NCBI GenBank assembly: GCA_038326615.1
Contig: JBBQKF010000030.1
Span: 1-31,217, forward strand
DNA length: 31,217 bases
Source: JBBQKF01 sp038326615
GTDB taxonomy: Bacteria > Bacillota > Clostridia > Saccharofermentanales > UBA5734
Reading direction: 5' to 3'
The translations under genes were made by a program, and so were the position numbers. The notes under the pieces are model-generated. The model did no database searches and was not told where the DNA came from. It saw only the letters and a list, made by a program, of their open reading frames with translations. The number at the start of each line of letters is the position of its first letter. Positions within the stretch are counted from its first letter, which is position 1. Of the stretch, positions 25,461 to 31,217 are shown one piece after another.

Positions 25461-26786
25461 TTATTTTGGCAAAAAGCTTGAAAGATGAACAGTATCTATG
25501 TGAGCATGGGCTTTAATTAGTTGTTGAAGTTTGATAAACCCAGAAGATGCATTACCCATTAGTATCCCACCAGTCAAAATGCCGGCTTTAAATACCAATT
25601 TAACATATGAACAACTATCTAGTTTCGAATCTTTCAGTACTTCAGACTCTTCACCTAAGATTTCATTAACGTCACCAGAAACTATAACTTTTGTTCCCAT
25701 AGTTGAAAGAATATAGGGGCTGTTTTCCATGACGTATGAAGCATTTCCACCTGCAGCATTTGTTCCTGCAACCTGACCTTGGGCTGAAGCAACAGTCCAC
25801 AGTCCAAACCACTCTTTGTTAAAAGTTGCAACATCACCTGCAGCAAAAATCCATTCTGATTCAGCACATGGATTTTCTTCCTTGTTAATTGGAGAAGAGG
25901 AATCCGTAATAACTGAACTTGCAGAATCAACCGAGTTTTTAAGGATATTAACCTGCATTTTAGCATTAATAGGTATGAATCGATTAATGAGTATGCCACT
26001 TTCGGAACATATATTGGTGTTCGGTCTTACCCCTACTGAGATTATTACGATATCTGCGTCTAGGGATTGTCCATCAGAAAGAATAACCTCGCTAACACGT
26101 CCTTTCCCTCTAAATTCACCGACACTAAGCCCAGTTACGACATTTATTCCTAATCGTGTTACGTTGGTTTCAAAAATAATAGAGCCCTCCTCATCTAACT
26201 GTTTTGGGAGAAGTCTAGGCAAAGCTTCTATTAGGGTTGTAGAGATCCCCATCTGCTTTATATAGTAAGCAGTTTCAAGCCCTAACAATCCTCCACCAAT
26301 TACTAAAGCACTCTTGCTGTATTTAAGGGTTTCGTTAATTGCTGAAATATCTTCAATATTCCAGATTGTGTGAATTCCTTGCAACTCTTTGCCCTTAAAT
26401 GGCGGAACTGCGGGAGTGCTTCCGCTTGCAATTATAAGATGGTCGTAATAAATTTTGCCGTTGTCAGTATTAATGAACTTTTCGGACTGATTTATTGTCT
26501 GAACTTTTCGAGATAAAATAAGCTCAACACCATTTTCTTCATACCAAGGATATGGATTGATATAAAAACTTTCCGGAGGCGCATCCTTGCCTATCAATTC
26601 ACAAATTCTAAGTCTATAATATGGTGGATGAATCTCCTGACTTACAATAGTAACCTTCGAAGTGGGGTCTTGTTTTATTGCAGCCTTTGCCGCAGAAAAT
26701 CCAGCAATTCCGCTTCCAATAATTACAATTCTGTTGATAACTGAAGAGTTTTCGTTAGTCAAAGCATTCATATCATTAGGTTCCAT
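25461..26786 (-). CDS. FAD/NAD(P)-dependent oxidoreductase, rubredoxin-reductase/NirB-like
   Basis: A 441-residue flavoprotein of the pyridine nucleotide-disulfide oxidoreductase class II fold. FAD-binding GSGIAGFSAAKA (24-35), NAD(P)-binding GGGLLGLETA (164-173) and the second FAD motif AAGDVATF (315-322) are clear. A C-terminal domain of about 80 residues follows, as in NADH:rubredoxin reductases and NirB. There is no redox-active CxxC pair. A Ser-rich insertion (about 284-308) precedes the AAGDVA motif. The start is ATG 26786, which has AAGTAAGGTG just upstream; an in-frame TTG at 26840 is unsupported. It probably passes electrons from NADH to rubredoxin or a similar carrier, perhaps in oxygen defence; the partner is not in the window. 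Confidence 0.87.
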   Translation of the reverse strand: MEPNDMNALTNENSSVINRIVIIGSGIAGFSAAKAAIKQDPTSKVTIVSQEIHPPYYRLRICELIGKDAPPESFYINPYPWYEENGVELILSRKVQTINQSEKFINTDNGKIYYDHLIIASGSTPAVPPFKGKELQGIHTIWNIEDISAINETLKYSKSALVIGGGLLGLETAYYIKQMGISTTLIEALPRLLPKQLDEEGSIIFETNVTRLGINVVTGLSVGEFRGKGRVSEVILSDGQSLDADIVIISVGVRPNTNICSESGILINRFIPINAKMQVNILKNSVDSASSVITDSSSPINKEENPCAESEWIFAAGDVATFNKEWFGLWTVASAQGQVAGTNAAGGNASYVMENSPYILSTMGTKVIVSGDVNEILGEESEVLKDSKLDSCSYVKLVFKAGILTGGILMGNASSGFIKLQQLIKAHAHIDTVHLSSFLPK

Positions 26787-27018
26787 AAATTGCACCTTAC
26801 TTTCATTTTTGAAAAAACAAGAGTCAACGGTTAATATCAACTAACCTTGCTATAATTGTACTACAGTAAGGAGAAAACTTCTATCAGTATTGATGAAATT
26901 CTAAGCGAAAAGATTCAGAAAAGATTCAGGATGTTACATATTCATAAACGCAAAATTCGAATAAAAATAAATATTAAAATGACTTTGTCAAAAACCTTTA
27001 GTAATAGAAAAATTAATC

Positions 27019-27027
27019 TGTTATAAT
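27019..27027 (+). promoter_or_regulatory. Extended -10 promoter of the Gfo/Idh/MocA gene
   Basis: TGTTATAAT matches the extended -10 consensus and is the same nonamer as before walR and the fdhA leader. It lies 50 bases before the start codon. No good -35 is visible. Confidence 0.5.
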
Positions 27028-27077
27028 CCTTATTATAGATTATTGTAATTTTAGTGATAATAAAGTGGAGGTTTTCA

Positions 27078-28061
27078 ATGAAAACAGTAAAATGGGGTAT
27101 CATAGGTTCAGGGAATATAGCAGCAAAATTTGCAGAAAATATAAAACTTGTAAAGAACGCAACTCTCATTGATTGTTCTTCTAAAGATGAAGAGAAAGCT
27201 AAAAATTTTAAAAATAAATTCAATCTAGAAAATTCCTATGGTTCATACGAACAGATGCTTAATAATCCCAAAATAGATGCTGTATATATCGCAACCACTC
27301 ACAATTTCCATTATGATAATATGATTCAATGCCTTGAAAATGGCAAACATATTCTTTGCGAAAAGGCGTTTACAATAAATGCCAATCAGGCAAAAGAAGT
27401 ATTTGCTTTAGCAAAAGAAAAAAGATTGTTTGTGATGGAAGGCATGTGGACAAGATTCTTGCCAGTAACAAGATGGGTAAAAGAAGAAATACAGAAGGGT
27501 TCATTAGGAAATATATTGAATGTTTCCGGACAGTTTGGAATTAAATTTCCCTACAATCCGCAGTCCCGTGCATTTAATAAAAACCTTGCAGGTGGAGGGC
27601 TTTTGGATCTTGGAATTTATCCATTGTCCTTTGTTTGCAATATGTTAGGCAACAATCCAGTTACAATAGGAAGCGCTGCTAAAATTGGCAAGACTGGAGT
27701 TGATGAGCAAGCAACTATTTCACTAGGATATGAAAACGGACAAATTGCTACAATAACATATTCAATGTTAGCGAATTACGAAAATACAGCATACATTAAC
27801 GGAACAAAAGGATCAATTGAGATTGACCATACTGCAGTCCCAACTCGAGCAACGCTGACGAACTTGTCTGGCGAAACGCAGGGGTTCATTAACGACAACA
27901 CAAATGGCTTTGAGTACGAAATAAAAGAAGCTACGGATTTGATTTTGCAGGGCAAATTCCAGAGTCTAACGATTTCCTGGGAGGACACGATATCAATAAT
28001 GGAAATTTGTGACAAACTACGCGCGCAATGGGGTTTTGTTTATCCAGAAGAAAATTTATAA
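27078..28061 (+). CDS. Gfo/Idh/MocA-family oxidoreductase
   Basis: A 327-residue NAD(P)-dependent dehydrogenase. The N-terminal Rossmann domain has GIIGSGNIA (7-15), and CEKAF takes the place of the usual EKP motif with the conserved Lys. The C-terminal domain carries GGGLLDLGIYPL with the family's Asp. The overall pattern is closest to the dihydrodiol dehydrogenase/1,5-anhydrofructose reductase branch, which acts on cyclic polyols or sugars; the substrate is unknown. ATG 27078 has GGAGG at 27067-27071; the GTG at 27054 lies upstream of that site and is rejected. It is transcribed divergently from the FAD reductase and is not obviously part of an operon. Confidence 0.9.
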   Translation: MKTVKWGIIGSGNIAAKFAENIKLVKNATLIDCSSKDEEKAKNFKNKFNLENSYGSYEQMLNNPKIDAVYIATTHNFHYDNMIQCLENGKHILCEKAFTINANQAKEVFALAKEKRLFVMEGMWTRFLPVTRWVKEEIQKGSLGNILNVSGQFGIKFPYNPQSRAFNKNLAGGGLLDLGIYPLSFVCNMLGNNPVTIGSAAKIGKTGVDEQATISLGYENGQIATITYSMLANYENTAYINGTKGSIEIDHTAVPTRATLTNLSGETQGFINDNTNGFEYEIKEATDLILQGKFQSLTISWEDTISIMEICDKLRAQWGFVYPEENL

Positions 28062-28093
28062 CAAATATTTTGTGACGAGATATGCAAGGCGAA

Positions 28094-28113
28094 AATCTGA
28101 ATAAATTCAGATT
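28094..28113 (+). other. Hairpin after the Gfo/Idh/MocA gene
   Basis: AATCTGAAT (28094-28102) and ATTCAGATT (28105-28113) form a perfect 9-bp palindrome 33 bases after the stop codon. No T-run follows, so it is terminator-like rather than a clear terminator. It could also be a protein-binding palindrome. A second small hairpin, TACCGT/ACGGTA, lies at 28153-28169. Confidence 0.45.
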
Positions 28114-28185
28114 CTGCAAAAATTACTTATAAGGCAGTGCCAGTGTAATACCTACCGTCTATGACGGTAACGAAAATTTTATATA

Positions 28186-28231
28186 GGAGGATGATTTATA
28201 TCTTGCATTTTGTAATGAATAAATCATGGAG
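28186..28231 (+). promoter_or_regulatory. Hairpin between two ribosome binding sites upstream of the NimA-like gene
   Basis: A strong GGAGG (28186-28190) has no matching gene. It is followed directly by ATGATTTAT (28191-28199), which pairs with ATAAATCAT (28219-28227), and then by the real GGAG (28228-28231) of the next gene. Translation of that gene may depend on this fold. Confidence 0.35.
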
Positions 28232-28237
28232 ATAAAA

Positions 28238-28720
28238 ATGAGAAGAAAAGACAGAGAAGTTAAAGAAATTGATGATATTGAATCAATTATTGCAAAATGT
28301 TCAGTTATAAGGATTGGCTTTGTGGATAAAGGATTTCCGTATATTGTGCCGTTGAATTTTGGTTATTTACGTACTGAAGGACAAATGTCTATTTTCTATT
28401 TTCATTGCGCAAAAGACGGCAGGAAATTAGAACTAATAAAAGAAAATGATAATGTCTGCTTTGAACTTGATTGCTCACTCAAGATTATAGAGGATGAAAC
28501 TGCTTGCGAATGGTCATCAGAATATGAAAGCGTTATTGGCTCTGGGGTAATTTGTATTGTTGACGAAATTAATGAGAAAACGATAGGAATGCATATAATA
28601 ATGGGTAAATATGGTTTCAAAGGAGTTCCTTCATACGAGCATGATGTTTTTGCCAGAACAACTATCCTAAAGCTTTCTGTTACTGAAATGTCAGGAAAAA
28701 GAAGCCTAAAGCAGAATTAA
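28238..28720 (+). CDS. Pyridoxamine 5'-phosphate oxidase-family flavoprotein, NimA-like
   Basis: A 160-residue FMN-binding split-barrel protein. The start MRRKDREVKEIDDIESII, the segment YIVPLNFGY and the later HCAKDGRKLELI and VCFELD are typical of the NimA/5-nitroimidazole-reductase-like group, small flavoproteins common in anaerobes. Some relatives reduce nitroimidazole drugs to amines; most have unknown physiological substrates. The length is normal. ATG 28238 has GGAG at 28228-28231; ATG 28226 lies upstream of that site and is rejected. Confidence 0.88.
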   Translation: MRRKDREVKEIDDIESIIAKCSVIRIGFVDKGFPYIVPLNFGYLRTEGQMSIFYFHCAKDGRKLELIKENDNVCFELDCSLKIIEDETACEWSSEYESVIGSGVICIVDEINEKTIGMHIIMGKYGFKGVPSYEHDVFARTTILKLSVTEMSGKRSLKQN

Positions 28721-29054
28721 AATATCATGAGTACATCCGAATTAATAAAAATCCATTCAATATAGCCATTTGTAGTATATTAGTAATAATTACTTATTAG
28801 GAAATCGCTATTATTCTGGATTTCTCTCATTCTACTAAAATTTTATTAGCTCGCCTTTGGTATATGAGTTAATGAAAATAAATTGAATAAATTAAATTTA
28901 GGACTACTACACTGAGGCACATACGATAATAGCAGGCCATTTATGCACGTAATTTGTAAGAAATCTGTAGTAAAAAATAGGCGAATTTATGGCAATTTCA
29001 AAATACGCTATAAAACCCTTTAATATTTACCATAAAAGACTTCTTTATCTATCA
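28721..29054. other. Intergenic region before the sortase remnant
   Basis: About 330 AT-rich bases with stops in all frames. Earlier parts of the decayed sortase gene may lie in the right end, but nothing can be aligned by eye. No promoter or terminator stands out. Confidence 0.4.
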
Positions 29055-30719
<1,665 letters not shown>

Positions 30720-30778
30720 GTGAATCCCCTTTCAAAGGTGAGAGACACGTTGGGTTCGATATGATCTTCCCCGTCGTG

Positions 30779-30870
30779 CATCCACTGGTAACTGGCTACC
30801 ATGGGTGCTATATGCACCTTTAGGCCCTATAGTTTTGCGTCCTCGCTTTTAGACGAGTTTGCCTTTTTCA
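30779..30870 (-). promoter_or_regulatory. c-di-GMP-I (GEMM) riboswitch
   Basis: Read on the minus strand, the conserved aptamer elements appear in order: GGCAAAC (30863-30857), GGACGCAAA (30842-30834), GGCCTAA (30826-30820), a GGTGC/GCACC hairpin, TGGTAGCC (30802-30795), GTTACC (30792-30787) and GTGGATG (30785-30779). The CCTAA and ATGG parts look like the tetraloop-receptor region, although the P2 loop is not a clear GNRA loop. The leader then runs about 60 nt to the CAP lipoprotein gene. There, CCTTTGAAAGG covers part of the AAAGGGG ribosome binding site, and no T-run is present, which points to control of translation rather than termination. Confidence 0.93.
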
Positions 30871-30892
30871 ATGAATCACAACATGATTCATT
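30870..30892 (-). promoter_or_regulatory. Stable hairpin at the 5' edge of the c-di-GMP aptamer
   Basis: AATGAATCA and TGATTCATT (9 bp, 5-nt loop, perfect). In the RNA its 3' arm includes the CAUU that would form the 5' strand of aptamer helix P1 with GAUG near 30779. The two pairings may therefore exclude each other. Confidence 0.5.
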
Positions 30893-31217
30893 AATAAAAA
30901 CGATTACTTTACAGTAATTATGCTAATTGCAGGTATATAGCAAATCATACCTTCGACCCATATATTTATGGGTAAAGTTTCTTGTTATACCAATTAATTT
31001 ACCGATAAATAATCTTAAAAAAGATTTAAAATAGATACCGACATCTTCATTATACACCAAATTTGACATAATGCAACATAGATTATGAAAATCATCAAAA
31101 TATATGTACACATAGTTATAGTTGTGATGTAACAACCTGATGAATTAAAATAGAAAATATGAATAAAATCTCAAATAAAAAACAAAAATCAATTAATAAA
31201 TCATGTTGTAAAACATA
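30893..31217. other. Intergenic region upstream of the CAP lipoprotein leader
   Basis: About 325 AT-rich bases. Hairpins ATTACT/AGTAAT (about 30903-30918) and ACCCATA/TATGGGT (30956-30962 and 30967-30973) are visible. On the minus strand a CATAAT box about 25 bases before the riboswitch hairpin, with TTGCTA 15 bases upstream, is a weak promoter candidate. A 70-codon minus-strand frame at 30923-31135 has no family resemblance or ribosome binding site and is not counted. Confidence 0.45.

Noticed and set aside
30923..31135. 70-codon minus-strand frame at the right end
   Set aside because: No ribosome binding site, no family resemblance, and it lies in the likely promoter region of the riboswitch transcript.

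Overview
The window is AT-rich DNA from a Gram-positive, low-GC anaerobe, most likely a member of the Clostridia. The grounds are a WalR/WalK-type two-component system with its WalJ and RlmH neighbours, strong AGGAGG ribosome binding sites with some TTG and GTG starts, extended -10 promoters (TGTTATAAT, three times), lipoprotein signal peptides, a c-di-GMP-I riboswitch, and a cytosolic formate dehydrogenase. The species cannot be named from this sequence.

Layout. 1-190: the end of an rRNA operon (5S rRNA and terminator). 724-6162: a wal-type cell-wall cluster (walR, a reduced walK, murA, walJ, rlmH) with two unusual intergenic regions, one holding a 135-bp element with 12-bp inverted ends. 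6240-7787: an ABC-F ATPase of the YfmM/CplR type. 8229-12325: a possible 38-codon leader ORF and a heterodimeric ABC exporter whose first subunit carries a Ser-Asn/Lys/Asp tract encoded by a hexanucleotide repeat. 12905-21432: a carbohydrate locus with a LacI-type regulator, two zinc-site uroporphyrinogen-decarboxylase-like (COG0407) proteins, a ribose-type ABC importer (permease, binding lipoprotein, double ATPase) and a DUF4432 aldose-epimerase-like protein. 21700-24925: a structured leader and a Cys-type formate dehydrogenase alpha subunit with an Asn-rich insertion. 25101-25408: an array of 22 copies of a 14-bp repeat between convergent genes. 25461-28720: an FAD-dependent reductase, a Gfo/Idh/MocA oxidoreductase and a NimA-like flavoprotein. 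29055-30870: a decayed sortase gene facing a CAP-domain lipoprotein that is preceded by a c-di-GMP-I riboswitch.

How the genes fit together. The sugar locus is the best candidate for an undescribed system. The regulator and the binding protein share a periplasmic-binding fold and probably see the same ligand. The importer brings it in, the DUF4432 protein probably acts on the anomeric form, and the two UroD-like proteins keep the His-X-Cys metal motif of MtaA/CmuA-type methyltransferases with no corrinoid protein or haem gene nearby. This suggests an unassigned step in the catabolism of an imported sugar or sugar derivative.

A second theme is repeat expansion. Simple repeats occur between genes (10-bp, 13-bp, 14-bp and TCTA units), and low-complexity insertions occur inside at least three otherwise conserved proteins, pointing to a slippage-prone genome.
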